In this document: one piece after another, positions 27,460-37,159 of the stretch | How positions within the stretch are numbered: position 1 is the first letter of the stretch | How the letters are laid out: the number at the start of each line of letters is the position of its first letter | Source: Billgrantia tianxiuensis | Lineage (GTDB): Bacteria > Pseudomonadota > Gammaproteobacteria > Pseudomonadales > Halomonadaceae | DNA length: 64,000 nucleotides | Direction: 5' to 3' | Assembly (NCBI RefSeq): GCF_009834345.1 | Contig: NZ_CP035042.1 | Span: 310,001 to 374,000 of the forward strand | Program-made: the position numbers and the translations under genes | Notes under the pieces: generated by a model | The model's input: the letters and a program-made list of their open reading frames with translations, nothing else | Databases searched by the model: none | Told to the model about the DNA's origin: nothing

Positions 27460-28908
27460 ATGGATGCCTACAAGTTGTTCAACTGGGGCTATTGATTCTG
27501 ACCTTCGGTTTGTTGATTTATCTCGGCTATCTCTCCTCGAAATATATGAACAAGAACGATGAGGGAGGTTTTCTGGTCGCGGGCGATCCTTGGGCGCCTT
27601 CGTGGCGGCTGGTACCATCGTGGCCACCGGCTTCAGCGGCTGGGGTTTCATGGGCTCTCCCGGTGTGACTTACCAGTTTGGTGCCATCGAGGTGCTCGGC
27701 AATTTCTTCTTTGCCCCCGCCATGATGATCGCCGTCCTCTACTTCGCACGCTTTCTGCAGCGACGGGCGCTCGAGATGGGCAGCAACACTATCCCTGAGT
27801 ATATCGCACAGAGCCATGGCAGCGGCGCCATGGGGCGAGTGCTCCAGGGGTGGCAGCCTTCATCACCATCCTGCTGCTCTTGGTCTTCCTGACCAGCCAG
27901 ATCAAGGCAGTGGGGCTGCTGGGGGCCAGTTGGCTGGGGATCGAGTTAAACCAGAGCGCCTTCCTGATGGTCGCGGTGATCATTATCTATACCATGCTGG
28001 GCGGTCTCGCCGCGGTCGCCTGGACCGACACCGTGATGGTCTGTGGGATGGCTCTGGCGGCGGTCATCATCATGGTGCAGATCTTCACCTCGGTGGATCT
28101 CGGCAACTGGGAGGCGTCCCTCAACGCCATTGACCCCGAGCTGCTCAACCCCACCACCGGGGCGCACTACGGCGACTCCATCGGCACCGTCTTCCTGGTG
28201 CTGCCTTACGCCTTCCTGTTTGCCGCCGTGCTGCCCTACATGGCCATCCGGTTCCTGGCCATGAAGCCGGACGTCAAGCTGCACAAGGTGGGGCTCTACG
28301 TGGCGATACTCGGCGCGCTGCTGAGCTTGATCCCTATTGTCGGCCTCTATGTGCGTATGCACATGCCCGACCTCGCCGATCCCGACATGGCAATGCCGAT
28401 CTACCTCGAGCAGTTCATGCATCCGGCCATCCAAGGCGTCATCACGCTCTTCATAATCTTCGCCATGAAATCCACGGCAAACTCGCTGCTGCATACCGTG
28501 GCTTCGGCGACCTCGCATGATCTTCGGCTATCTCTGTTCGGTCCTGTCTCCAGTGAGCGCATGGCGCTGAGGATCAATCGCGCGGCCGTGGTGTTGCTCG
28601 GCATCGTAGCACTGCTGATGATGCTCTATGCACCTCCGTTCATGCTTTCCTGGCTGGGGATCCTGGGTTCCGGCACGCTGCTCGCCAGCATGATCGGGCC
28701 AGTCTTCATCTCGACGTTCTGGCAAGGCACCGCCTGGGGGGCACTCACTGCCATGCTGGTGGGGTTCTTCACCAGTGGCTACATGATGCTATTTGCCGAC
28801 GTGGGGTGGCTGATCGGACCGCTGACCGGTTGTGCCGTCTCTTCGGCCTGTTATGTGGGGGTGTCGCTGATAATGAGGCCGATGGAATTCAGCCAGAGGC
28901 ACTCCTGA
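27460..28908 (+). CDS. Sodium:solute symporter, SSS family (three apparent frameshifts)
   Basis: Na+-coupled importer of about 483 residues after repair, with around 13 membrane helices. Family features are LILTFGLLIYLGYLSSKY near the N-terminus, GAFVAAGTIVATGFSGWGFMG, the motif-rich MGSNTIPEYI, and IIIYTMLGGLAAVAWTDTVM. Single bases are missing at about 27489 (GGGG run), 27585 and 27848 (GGGG run). Each repair restores a continuous SSS sequence, and the rest is intact. It resembles pantothenate/solute permease-type members. The substrate is unknown; the position beside the creatininase genes and a divergent LysR suggests a nitrogenous small molecule. Confidence 0.8.
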
Positions 28909-28918
28909 AATACAGGAT

Positions 28919-28947
28919 GCCGTCTCCGGTATAGCCCCGGAGACGGC
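28919..28947 (+). terminator. Strong hairpin after the symporter
   Basis: GCCGTCTCCGG (28919-28929) pairs perfectly with CCGGAGACGGC (28937-28947) over a 7-base loop, 11 bases after the symporter stop. There is no T tract, so it may act as a 3' stabiliser or a Rho-assisted terminator. Confidence 0.6.
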
Positions 28948-29059
28948 AGGGGAGGGGGGAATACCTCGCTTCAGCAGTTTACAGGCTCGCAGAATCCGAT
29001 AGAGTCGAGGCGATGGGCCTCGTTCGCCCGGTAGCACCCTTCGCGACGCAGGAGCCGCC

Positions 29060-30097
29060 ATGAATCCTCCTCTCAGGGGCGAGCCCCTCTCGGTCGGCTT
29101 CGTCCTGCTGCACCGCTTCACCCTGCTGCCGTTCGCGGCCTTCGTCGATTGCCTGCGCCTGGCCGCCGACGAGGGCGACCGCAGCCGTCAGCTGCGCTGT
29201 CACTGGACCTTCATGAACAGCACGGGCGAACCGGCCACCTCCAGCTGCGGGGCCACTATCGCGCCCTGTGCTCCCTTCCGGGCCCCCGAGGAGTTCGATT
29301 ACATCGTGGTGATCGGTGGCGTGCTGGACGATGCTGATCGGGTCGATACCGCGGCGTTGGCCTACCTGCGGCGGGCGGCGGCGGCCGAGGTGCCGCTGGT
29401 CGGGCTGTGTACCGGGGTCTTCGCCTTGATTCAGGCCGGCCTCATGAGCGGGCGGCGGTGCTGCGTGAGCTGGTATCACCACCGCGACATGATCCAGCGC
29501 TTTCCTACCATCGAGCCGGTGGCCGACCGGCTGTTCATCGACGACGGCGACCGGCTCACCTGCGCCGGTGGTGCGGCGGGAGCGGACCTGGCCGCCTATC
29601 TGATCGAGCGCCATCTGGGCAAGGCGTGGGCGATGAAGAGCCTGCGCATCATGCTGCTGGAGGAGGCCCGTACCGGTGCCCATCCCCAGCCGCAGCCGGT
29701 GGTGTTCGGCAAGATCGAGGATCGCCTGGTGCGCCGCTCCATCGCCGTGCTCGAGCAGCACCTGGGCGAGCCGATCTCCATGGATACGCTGGCCGAGCGA
29801 GTGGGGACCTCACGCCGCAATCTGGAGCGCCGCTTCCGCGAGACGCTCGGCGTCGCGCCCCAGAAGTTCGCGCGGGATCTTCGCCTGCGCTACGGGCTGT
29901 GGCTGCTGCACTACACCGGCAAGAGTGTCACCGAGATCGGCGAGCGCTGCGGCTTTGCCGATACGGCACATTTTTCACGCCATTTTCGCAGCGCCTTCGG
30001 CATGACGCCGTCGGAAATGCGCAAACGTGCTACAGATCCAGGAAGCGACCGGGTCGATCCGTTCTTCCTACATATCGAATCCAATCCCAGCCTTTGA
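29060..30097 (+). CDS. GlxA-family AraC regulator (SouR/GbdR-like) of the sarcosine operon
   Basis: A 345-residue activator with an N-terminal DJ-1/PfpI-type domain (VGFVLLHRFTLLPFAAFVD, EFDYIVVIGGVLDD, VGLCTGVFALIQAG) and a C-terminal AraC domain (ISMDTLAERVGTSRRNLERRF and VTEIGERCGFADTAHFSRHF). In Pseudomonas, regulators of this type (GbdR for glycine betaine and dimethylglycine, SouR for sarcosine) switch on glyA-sox genes. It lies 294 bases upstream of glyA-soxBDAG on the same strand, so sarcosine-responsive control is likely. The choice between the two orthologs is open. Confidence 0.82.
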   Translation: MNPPLRGEPLSVGFVLLHRFTLLPFAAFVDCLRLAADEGDRSRQLRCHWTFMNSTGEPATSSCGATIAPCAPFRAPEEFDYIVVIGGVLDDADRVDTAALAYLRRAAAAEVPLVGLCTGVFALIQAGLMSGRRCCVSWYHHRDMIQRFPTIEPVADRLFIDDGDRLTCAGGAAGADLAAYLIERHLGKAWAMKSLRIMLLEEARTGAHPQPQPVVFGKIEDRLVRRSIAVLEQHLGEPISMDTLAERVGTSRRNLERRFRETLGVAPQKFARDLRLRYGLWLLHYTGKSVTEIGERCGFADTAHFSRHFRSAFGMTPSEMRKRATDPGSDRVDPFFLHIESNPSL

Positions 30098-30391
30098 TGA
30101 GGGCACCGCTTTCGCCCGGATCACGCGCGCTCCAGGCGAGTGAGTGCTATGGCTAACGCCGGCTGAAAAGCGTGTCGTTCTGATCGCCGTCACGCTTGGC
30201 ATTCAGTAAAGCTGTCGCATTCGTTCAATCTTTCGTTCGACGCCTCCGCTATTAATCGCAGGGTAGGCAGGCCGTCCTGCGTGGCGGTTATCCAAACATA
30301 AGGATTTCAAATTTTCGCGCCGCCGGGTTGCCGATAGATTGCTAGAACGCACCCAGCCCTGAACCAACATCCATAACAAACGGAGTCAGTC
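30098..30391 (+). promoter_or_regulatory. Promoter region of glyA-soxBDAG
   Basis: This 294-base non-coding gap precedes glyA. It should hold activator sites and the operon promoter. CGGAG lies just before the glyA ATG. No unambiguous -35/-10 pair, operator palindrome or riboswitch was recognised. Confidence 0.4.
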
Positions 30392-31693
30392 ATGAACCAA
30401 GCCGGACTCGCTTCATTCGATACCCAGATTGCTGCCGCCATCGAAGCGGAGGTGGCGCGCCAGGAAGCCCACGTCGAGCTGATCGCTTCCGAGAACTACG
30501 CCAGCCGTGCGGTGATGGAAGCCCAGGGCACCCAACTGACCAACAAATACGCCGAAGGCTACCCGGGCAAGCGCTACTACGGCGGCTGCGAGCATGTCGA
30601 CGTGGTCGAGAAGCTCGCCATCGAGCGTGCCTGCAACCTGTTCGGCGCCGACTACGCCAACGTCCAGCCCCACTCCGGCGCCCAGGCCAACGCCGCCGTC
30701 TTCATGGCGCTGGTCAGCCCCGGTGACACCGTGCTCGGCATGAGCCTGGCCCACGGCGGTCACCTGACCCACGGTGCGGCACCCAACTTCTCCGGCAAGC
30801 ACTACCACGCAGTGCAGTATGGCCTGAACCCCGAAACCGGCGAGATCGACTACGAGGAAGTCGAGCGGCTGGCGCGCAGCCACAAGCCCAAGCTGATCAT
30901 TGCCGGCTTCTCCGCCTATTCCCGCGTGGTCGACTGGCGCCGTTTCCGCAACATCGCCGATGAAATCGGCGCCTGGCTGATGGTCGACATGGCCCACGTG
31001 GCGGGTCTGGTCGCCGCCGGCCTCTACCCGAGCCCGGTGCCCCATGCCCACGTGGTCACCACTACCACCCACAAGACCCTGCGCGGCCCGCGCGGCGGCC
31101 TGATTCTCTCTGCTCATGGCGATGCGGAGCTGTACAAGAAGCTCAACGGCGCGGTGTTCCCCGGCCAGCAGGGCGGCCCGCTGATGCACGTTATTGCGGC
31201 CAAGGCGGTGGCCTTCAAGGAGGCCATGAGCCAGGCCTTCGTGCAGTACCAGCAGCGCGTGATCGACAACGCCCAGGCCATGGCCACGGTGTTCATCGAC
31301 CGCGGCTACGACGTGGTGTCCGGCGGCACCGACGACCACCTCTTCCTGGTCTCGCTGATCCGCCAGGGCGTTACCGGCAAGGACGCCGATGCGGCGCTGG
31401 GTCGGGCCCACATCACCGTCAACAAGAACGCCGTGCCCAACGATCCGCAGAGCCCGTTCGTGACGTCCGGCCTGCGCATCGGCACCCCGGCGGTGACCTC
31501 GCGTGGCTTCGACGTGGCCGACTGTGAAGCGCTGGCCGGCTGGATTTGCGACATCCTCGACGTGCTGGCCGAGCAGGGCAGCACCGACGCCGTGGAGGCC
31601 GAGGTGCGCGCGAAGGTCGCCGAGCTGTGCGAGCGGCACCCGGTCTACGGCGCTGCCGCTCCGGCCGCGGCACACGACACCGCCACCGCCTGA
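30392..31693 (+). CDS. glyA: Serine hydroxymethyltransferase GlyA
   Basis: PLP enzyme joining glycine and 5,10-methylene-THF to give serine. 433 residues. The PLP-lysine motif [14 protein letters not shown] near 226-239, the N-terminal [19 protein letters not shown] and [11 protein letters not shown] near 95-105 are all present. As the first gene of a sarcosine oxidase operon, this copy (GlyA1 type) uses both sarcosine oxidase products: glycine and the one-carbon unit on folate. A genome would normally carry another housekeeping glyA. The C-terminal tail is Ala/Thr-rich. Confidence 0.95.
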   Translation: MNQAGLASFDTQIAAAIEAEVARQEAHVELIASENYASRAVMEAQGTQLTNKYAEGYPGKRYYGGCEHVDVVEKLAIERACNLFGADYANVQPHSGAQANAAVFMALVSPGDTVLGMSLAHGGHLTHGAAPNFSGKHYHAVQYGLNPETGEIDYEEVERLARSHKPKLIIAGFSAYSRVVDWRRFRNIADEIGAWLMVDMAHVAGLVAAGLYPSPVPHAHVVTTTTHKTLRGPRGGLILSAHGDAELYKKLNGAVFPGQQGGPLMHVIAAKAVAFKEAMSQAFVQYQQRVIDNAQAMATVFIDRGYDVVSGGTDDHLFLVSLIRQGVTGKDADAALGRAHITVNKNAVPNDPQSPFVTSGLRIGTPAVTSRGFDVADCEALAGWICDILDVLAEQGSTDAVEAEVRAKVAELCERHPVYGAAAPAAAHDTATA

Positions 31694-31707
31694 ACCCGTA
31701 TGGGATT

Positions 31708-31726
31708 GGCCCCGCTCGGCGGGGCC
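31708..31726 (+). terminator. Short hairpin between glyA and soxB
   Basis: GGCCCCGC (31708-31715) pairs with GCGGGGCC (31719-31726) over a TCG loop. It lies in the 50-base gap inside the operon with no T tract, so it is more likely an RNA stability or processing element than a full terminator. Confidence 0.45.
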
Positions 31727-31743
31727 GGTCGAGGAGAGAGAAG

Positions 31744-32994
31744 ATGCAACGCTATTCAGGATTCGGGCTGGCCAAGCACGCCCTGAGCCACCACGAGAAC
31801 TGGGAGCGCCAGTGGCGCAACCCCACCCCCAAGAAGCAGTACGACGTGATCATCGTCGGCGGCGGCGGCCACGGCCTGGCCACTGCCTACTACCTGGCCA
31901 AGGAACACGGCATCAAGAACGTGGCGGTGCTGGAGAAGGGCTGGCTGGGCGGCGGCAACACCGCGCGCAACACCACCATCGTGCGCTCCAACTACCTGTG
32001 GGACGAGGCCGCGGCGCTCTACGAGCACGCCATGAAGCTGTGGGAGGGGCTCTCCCAGGACCTCAACTACAACGTGATGTTCTCCCAGCGCGGCGTAATG
32101 AACCTGGGGCACACCCTGCAGGACATGCGCGACATCCAGCGCCGGGTCAACGCCAACCGCCTGAACGGTATCGATGGTGAAGTGCTCACTCCCGAGCAGA
32201 TCCAGGAGATCGTGCCGATCATGGATTGCTCGAAGAACGCCCGCTATCCAATCCTCGGTGCCTCCTGGCAGCCGCGCGCCGGTGTGGCGCGTCATGACGC
32301 CGTGGCCTGGGGCTTTGCCCGCGCCGCCGATGCGCTGGGCGTCGACCTGCTGCAGAACACCGAGGTTACCGGCTTCAAGATTCGTGATGGCCGCGTCTAC
32401 GGCGTGCACACCAACCGCGGCGACATCGAAGCCAAGACCGTCGGCTGCGTGGCGGCGGGCAACTCGGGCGTGCTGGCGAAAATGGCCGGCTTCCGCCTGC
32501 CGCTGGAGTCGCATCCGCTGCAGGCGCTGGTATCCGAGCCGCTCAAGCCGGTGCTCGACACCGTGGTGATGTCCAACCACGTGCACGGCTATATCAGCCA
32601 GACCGATAAGGGCGACCTGGTCATCGGTGCGGGCATCGACGGCTACAACGGCTATGGCCAGCGCGGCAGCTACCCCACCATCGAGCACACCCTGCAGGCC
32701 ATCGTCGAGATGTTCCCGATCTTCTCGCGGGTGCGCATGAACCGCCAGTGGGGCGGCATCGTCGACACCTGCCCGGACGCCTGCCCGATTCTCTCGGCCA
32801 CGCCGGTGAAGGGCCTATTCTTCAACTGTGGCTGGGGCACCGGTGGCTTCAAGGCCACGCCGGGCTCGGGTCACGTATTCGCCTGGACCCTGGCCAAGAA
32901 CCAGGCTCACCCGCTTGCGGCCCCGTTCTCCATCGACCGTTTCCATACCGGTGCTCTCGTCGACGAGCACGGTGCGGCCGGCGTTGCTCACTAA
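31744..32994 (+). CDS. soxB: Sarcosine oxidase beta subunit SoxB
   Basis: Catalytic flavoprotein subunit (416 residues) of heterotetrameric sarcosine oxidase, which demethylates sarcosine to glycine. The N-terminal FAD motif is [22 protein letters not shown] near 34, followed by [20 protein letters not shown]-terminal DAO-fold segments are [16 protein letters not shown] and [14 protein letters not shown]. The ATG at 31744 follows GAGGAGAG; in-frame sequence upstream overlaps the glyA coding region and is ignored. The flavin environment suits the usual non-covalent FAD and covalent FMN pair. Confidence 0.95.
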   Translation: MQRYSGFGLAKHALSHHENWERQWRNPTPKKQYDVIIVGGGGHGLATAYYLAKEHGIKNVAVLEKGWLGGGNTARNTTIVRSNYLWDEAAALYEHAMKLWEGLSQDLNYNVMFSQRGVMNLGHTLQDMRDIQRRVNANRLNGIDGEVLTPEQIQEIVPIMDCSKNARYPILGASWQPRAGVARHDAVAWGFARAADALGVDLLQNTEVTGFKIRDGRVYGVHTNRGDIEAKTVGCVAAGNSGVLAKMAGFRLPLESHPLQALVSEPLKPVLDTVVMSNHVHGYISQTDKGDLVIGAGIDGYNGYGQRGSYPTIEHTLQAIVEMFPIFSRVRMNRQWGGIVDTCPDACPILSATPVKGLFFNCGWGTGGFKATPGSGHVFAWTLAKNQAHPLAAPFSIDRFHTGALVDEHGAAGVAH

Positions 32995-33006
32995 GGAGGC
33001 ATTCCC

Positions 33007-33399
33007 ATGTTTCTGATCTACTGCCCCTACTGCGAGGAGCATCGCGAGGAAGAGGAGTTCCGTCCCAAGGGCCAGGCCCATATCCTGCGCCCCAAGGACC
33101 CGGAAGCCTGCAGCGACGAGGAGTGGGGCGACTACCTGTTCTTCCGTGACAACCCGCGCGGCATCCACCATGAGCTGTGGGTGCACGCCGTCGGCTGTCG
33201 CAAGTTCTTCAACGTCACGCGCAATACCGTGACCTACGAAATTCTCGAAACCTACAAGATGGGCGAGCAGCCCCGCATTACCGCCGAGAGCCTGGCGGGT
33301 GGCGAAACCCAGGGCAACGTGCAGGTGGCTGGCGGCGGACAACAGACCGTGGGCGCCAGCAATGCTGCAGTGGCATCGGTCAAGGGGGAGCAGGCATGA
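33007..33399 (+). CDS. soxD: Sarcosine oxidase delta subunit SoxD
   Basis: Small zinc-binding subunit of the heterotetramer. The first 90 residues match SoxD: FLIYCPYCEEHREEEEF (metal Cys6, Cys9 and a His), RDNPRGIHHELWVHAVGCRKFFNVTRNT. The total of 130 residues is longer than the usual 90-100 because of a Gly/Ala/Gln-rich tail after residue 95 (GGETQGNVQVAGGGQQTVG). The stop overlaps the soxA start as ATGA. Confidence 0.93.
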   Translation: MFLIYCPYCEEHREEEEFRPKGQAHILRPKDPEACSDEEWGDYLFFRDNPRGIHHELWVHAVGCRKFFNVTRNTVTYEILETYKMGEQPRITAESLAGGETQGNVQVAGGGQQTVGASNAAVASVKGEQA

Positions 33400-36300
33400 G
33401 CAAGTCCGTGACACAGCCGAATCGTCTCAAAGAGGGCGGGCGTATCGACCGCTCGCGCAAGCTCGGCTTCACCTTCAACGGCCAGCACTATCAGGGCCAT
33501 GCCGGCGATACCCTGGCCTCGGCGCTGCTGGCCAACGGGGTGGATATCGTCAACCGCAGCTTCAAGTACTCGCGCCCGCGCGGCATCGTCGCTGCCGGCG
33601 CCGAGGAGCCCAACGCGCTGGTCCAGCTGGGCAGCACCGAAGCCGCCCAGGTGCCCAACGTGCGTGCCACCCAGCAGGCGCTGTTCGACGGCCTCGTCGC
33701 GCGCAGCACCAACGGCTGGCCGAACGTGCAGCGCGATGTCATGAGTCTGGTGGGCAAGCTGGGCGGGCGCTTCATGCCGCCGGGCTTCTACTACAAGACC
33801 TTCATGGCACCGGCCTCCATGTGGATGACTTATGAGAAGTACATCCGCAAGGGCGCAGGCCTGGGCCGCAGTCCCATGGAAGCCGATCCGGACAACTACG
33901 ACCACCTCAACCAGCACTGCGACCTGCTGGTGATCGGTGCCGGCCCCGCCGGCCTGGCGGCGGCGCTGACCGCAGCCCGCAGCGGCGCCCGGGTGATCCT
34001 GGCCGACGAGCAGGAAGAGATGGGTGGCTCGCTGCTCGACAGCCGCGAGCTGCTCGACCAGCAGCCGGCGGCCAAGTGGGCGGAGCGCGTGCTGGCGGAG
34101 CTCGCCGGGCTGGACAACGTCACGCTGCTGCCCCGCACCACCGCCAACGGCTACCACGACCACCATTTCGTCACGCTGCACGAGCGGCGCACGGAGCACC
34201 TGGGCGAGACGGCACCGCTGGTCGACGGCCATCGCGGCGTGCGTTCGCGCATGCACCGCGTGCGTGCCGGTCAGGTGCTGCTGGCCACCGGCGCCCACGA
34301 GCGGCCGCTGGTCTATGCCAACAACGACGTGCCGGGCAACCTGCTGGCCGGCGCGGTATCCACCTACATCCGCCGTTACGGCGTGGTACCGGGCAACAAG
34401 CTGGTGCTCACCACCAGCAACGATCACGCCTATCGCGCCGCGCTCGACTGGGTCGAAGCTGGCCGTGAGGTCGTGGCCATCGTCGATGCCCGTGCCAATC
34501 CGCAGGGCGACTGGATCGACGCCGCCAAGGCCAAGGGCATTCGTATCATCACCGGCAGCGCGGTGATCGAGGCCAAGGGCGAGAAGCGCGTCAGCGCGGC
34601 CCGCGTGGCCAAGATCGACCTCGGCGCCTTCAAGATCACCAGCCAGGCCGAGACCCTGGCCTGCGACACCATCGCCAGTTCTGGCGGCTACAGCCCGGTG
34701 ATCCACCTGGCCTCGCACACCGGCGCGCGGCCGACCTGGAACGAGGAGATCCTTGGTTTCGTCCCCAGCCTGGTCAAGGGCGTGCATGCTGCCGGCAGCG
34801 CTCGTGGCGTCCACGACCTGGCCGCAGGCCTGGCTGACGGCGTGGCCATGGCTGCCCAGGCGCTGGAAGCACTGGGGCAATCGGCCAAGGCGGTCGAGCT
34901 GCCGCAGGTCGACGCCCGCCGCGAAGGGCCGGCCTGTGCGCTCTACCAGGTGCCTCACGAGAAGCCGACCCTGCGTGCGCCCAAGCAGTTCGTCGATCTG
35001 CAGAACGACGTCACCGCCGGGGGCATCGAGCTGGCAACGCGCGAAGGCTTCGAGTCCATCGAGCACGTCAAGCGCTACACCGCCATGGGCTTCGGTACCG
35101 ACCAGGGCAAGCTCGGCAACATCAACGGCATGGCCATTGCCGCGCGCTGCTTGGGCAAATCGATTCCCGAAGTGGGCACCACGGTGTTCCGCCCCAACTA
35201 CACGCCGGTCACCTTCGGGGCCATCGCCGGTCGCCACTGCCGCGACCTGTTCGACCCCGAGCGCTACACCGCACTGCACCAGTGGCACGTGGAGAATGGC
35301 GCCGAGTTCGAGGACGTCGGCCAGTGGAAGCGCCCCTGGTACTTCCCGCAGACGGTCAACGGCAAGAAGGAGACCATGCACGAGGCGGTAGCCCGCGAGT
35401 GCCGGGCGGTGCGTGAGAAGGTCGGTATCCTCGATGCCTCGACCCTGGGCAAGATCGACATCCAGGGCCCCGACGCTCGTGAGTTCCTGGGCCGCGCCTA
35501 CACCAACAAGTGGGAAAAGCTGGCCGTCGGCAAGTGCCGCTACGGGCTGATGTGCAAGGACGACGGCATGGTCACCGATGACGGCGTGACCAGCTGCCTG
35601 GCCGACAACCACTTCCTGATGACCACCACCACCGGCGGCGCCGCCGCGGTGCTGGAGTGGCTGGAGCTGTGGCATCAGACCGAGTGGCCCGAGCTCAACG
35701 TGACCTTCACCTCGGTGACCGATCACTGGGCGACCATGACGATCACCGGACCCGAGGCGCGCAACCTGCTGGCCGAGATCACCGACATCGATCTCGACCG
35801 CGATGCCTTCAAGTTCATGGACTGGCGGGCTGGCAAGGTGGCCGGGGTACCGGCGCGGGTGTTCCGGATCTCCTTCACCGGCGAATTGACCTACGAGATC
35901 AACGTCCAGGCCAACTACGCCATGCACGTGTGGAAGACCCTGTTCGAGCATGGCAACAAGTACGGCCTGACCCCCTACGGCACCGAGACCATGCACGTGC
36001 TGCGGGCGGAGAAGGGCTTCATCATCGTCGGCCAGGACACCGACGGCTCGGTGACGCCGGAAGACCTGGGCATGCAGTGGTGCGTGGGCTACGACAAGCC
36101 GTACTCGTGGATCGGCAAGCGTGCGCTGTCGCGCAGCGACACCCGCCGCACGGACCGCAAGCAGCTGGTCGGCCTCAAGCCCAAGGACCCGAAGGTGGTG
36201 CTGGAGGAGGGCGCGCAGATCGTCTTCGACCCGAAGCACGCCATTCCCATGCCGATGGCGGGCCACGTGACCTCGAGCTACTACAGCCCGACCCTGGACT

Positions 36301-36446
36301 CAGGCTTCGCCCTGGCCGTGGTCAAGGGCGGTCAGCAGAAGATGGGTGAGACCGTCTACCTGCCCATGGCCGACGGCCAGGTCCATGAGGCCGAAATCGT
36401 CAGCCCGATCTTCGTCGATCCCAAGGGAGAGCGCCAGAATGTCTAA
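33396..36446 (+). CDS. soxA: Sarcosine oxidase alpha subunit SoxA
   Basis: Large subunit (1016 residues) binding NAD+ and tetrahydrofolate. An N-terminal [2Fe-2S]-ferredoxin-like fold (FTFNGQHYQGHAGDTLASALLANG) is followed by a pyridine-nucleotide oxidoreductase core (LLVIGAGPAGLAAALTAA near 173). A C-terminal GcvT-type folate domain captures the methyl carbon as 5,10-methylene-THF. The start at 33396 overlaps the soxD stop; earlier in-frame codons lie inside soxD. The frame is intact over 3 kb. The end overlaps soxG by 8 bases. This is the full-length form of the heterotetramer. Confidence 0.95.
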   Translation: MSKSVTQPNRLKEGGRIDRSRKLGFTFNGQHYQGHAGDTLASALLANGVDIVNRSFKYSRPRGIVAAGAEEPNALVQLGSTEAAQVPNVRATQQALFDGLVARSTNGWPNVQRDVMSLVGKLGGRFMPPGFYYKTFMAPASMWMTYEKYIRKGAGLGRSPMEADPDNYDHLNQHCDLLVIGAGPAGLAAALTAARSGARVILADEQEEMGGSLLDSRELLDQQPAAKWAERVLAELAGLDNVTLLPRTTANGYHDHHFVTLHERRTEHLGETAPLVDGHRGVRSRMHRVRAGQVLLATGAHERPLVYANNDVPGNLLAGAVSTYIRRYGVVPGNKLVLTTSNDHAYRAALDWVEAGREVVAIVDARANPQGDWIDAAKAKGIRIITGSAVIEAKGEKRVSAARVAKIDLGAFKITSQAETLACDTIASSGGYSPVIHLASHTGARPTWNEEILGFVPSLVKGVHAAGSARGVHDLAAGLADGVAMAAQALEALGQSAKAVELPQVDARREGPACALYQVPHEKPTLRAPKQFVDLQNDVTAGGIELATREGFESIEHVKRYTAMGFGTDQGKLGNINGMAIAARCLGKSIPEVGTTVFRPNYTPVTFGAIAGRHCRDLFDPERYTALHQWHVENGAEFEDVGQWKRPWYFPQTVNGKKETMHEAVARECRAVREKVGILDASTLGKIDIQGPDAREFLGRAYTNKWEKLAVGKCRYGLMCKDDGMVTDDGVTSCLADNHFLMTTTTGGAAAVLEWLELWHQTEWPELNVTFTSVTDHWATMTITGPEARNLLAEITDIDLDRDAFKFMDWRAGKVAGVPARVFRISFTGELTYEINVQANYAMHVWKTLFEHGNKYGLTPYGTETMHVLRAEKGFIIVGQDTDGSVTPEDLGMQWCVGYDKPYSWIGKRALSRSDTRRTDRKQLVGLKPKDPKVVLEEGAQIVFDPKHAIPMPMAGHVTSSYYSPTLDSGFALAVVKGGQQKMGETVYLPMADGQVHEAEIVSPIFVDPKGERQNV

Positions 36447-37074
36447 CGCCGCTACTTTCGATACTCGTACCGAAGCCAATATCCCGGTGGAATCGCCGCT
36501 GGCCTATTCCTACCAGCGTTCGGGGGCTCCGGTCCCCAGCGCCAAGAGCCGAGTGGTGTTGCGCGAGCGGCCCTTCCTCGGTCATCTGGTGCTGCGCGGC
36601 GGTGCCATCGTGCTCGACGAAGCGGTGCGCGCGGTGCTGGGTTTCGGCCTGCCGGCGCGCCCCAACACCCTCAGCCATAGCGAGGATGGCGCGCGTTCGA
36701 TCCAGTGGCTCTCGCCCGACGAGTGGCTGCTGATCGTCCCCGGTGGCGAAGAGTTCGAGCTGGAGGGTGAGCTGCGCAATGCCCTGGGCGATGCCCACTA
36801 CGCCATCGTCAACGTCAGCGGCGGCCAGACGCTGATTGAACTCTCGGGCGAGAAGGCGCGTGAGCTGCTGATGAAATCGACGCCCAGCGATGTGCACCCC
36901 GATGCCTTCCCGGTGGGCAAGGGCGTGACCGCAGTGTTCGCCAAGGCCAACCTGATCCTGCGCCGCCCCACGGAAACCCGTTGGGAACTGGTGCTGCGCC
37001 GCAGCTTCGCCGATTACTGCTACCGCTGGCTGCTGGATGCCGGCGAGGAGTACGCCATCGGCGTGGAGAAGTGA
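36439..37074 (+). CDS. soxG: Sarcosine oxidase gamma subunit SoxG
   Basis: Gamma subunit of 211 residues, structurally related to the GcvT domain. Typical segments are GRP-like RPFLGHLVLRGGA, WLSPDEWLLIVP near 90-102, NVSGGQTLIELSGEKARELL and RRSFADYCYRWLLDA near the end. The ATG at 36439 overlaps the soxA end; the longer frame starting upstream lies inside soxA. It is the last gene of the glyA-soxBDAG unit and is followed by an intrinsic terminator at 37103. Confidence 0.93.
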   Translation: MSNAATFDTRTEANIPVESPLAYSYQRSGAPVPSAKSRVVLRERPFLGHLVLRGGAIVLDEAVRAVLGFGLPARPNTLSHSEDGARSIQWLSPDEWLLIVPGGEEFELEGELRNALGDAHYAIVNVSGGQTLIELSGEKARELLMKSTPSDVHPDAFPVGKGVTAVFAKANLILRRPTETRWELVLRRSFADYCYRWLLDAGEEYAIGVEK

Positions 37075-37102
37075 CTCGGCGTCTCGTTTGCCAGGCGCGT
37101 TT

Positions 37103-37127
37103 GGCCGGGGTTGCCCCGGCCCTTTTT
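37103..37127 (+). terminator. Rho-independent terminator after soxG
   Basis: GGCCGGGG (37103-37110) and CCCCGGCC (37114-37121) form a perfect 8-bp stem with a TTG loop, followed by CTTTTT. A textbook shape. It ends the sox operon or attenuates read-through into purU. Confidence 0.85.
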
Positions 37128-37159
37128 CCACTTGCCGCCAAAGCGCCGGAGGGAACAGC

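Noticed and set aside
33252..36266. Very long open frame on the minus strand opposite soxA
   Set aside because: Its sequence is low in typical protein features and mirrors the GC-rich codon pattern of soxA. soxA matches its family over its full length and is the real gene.
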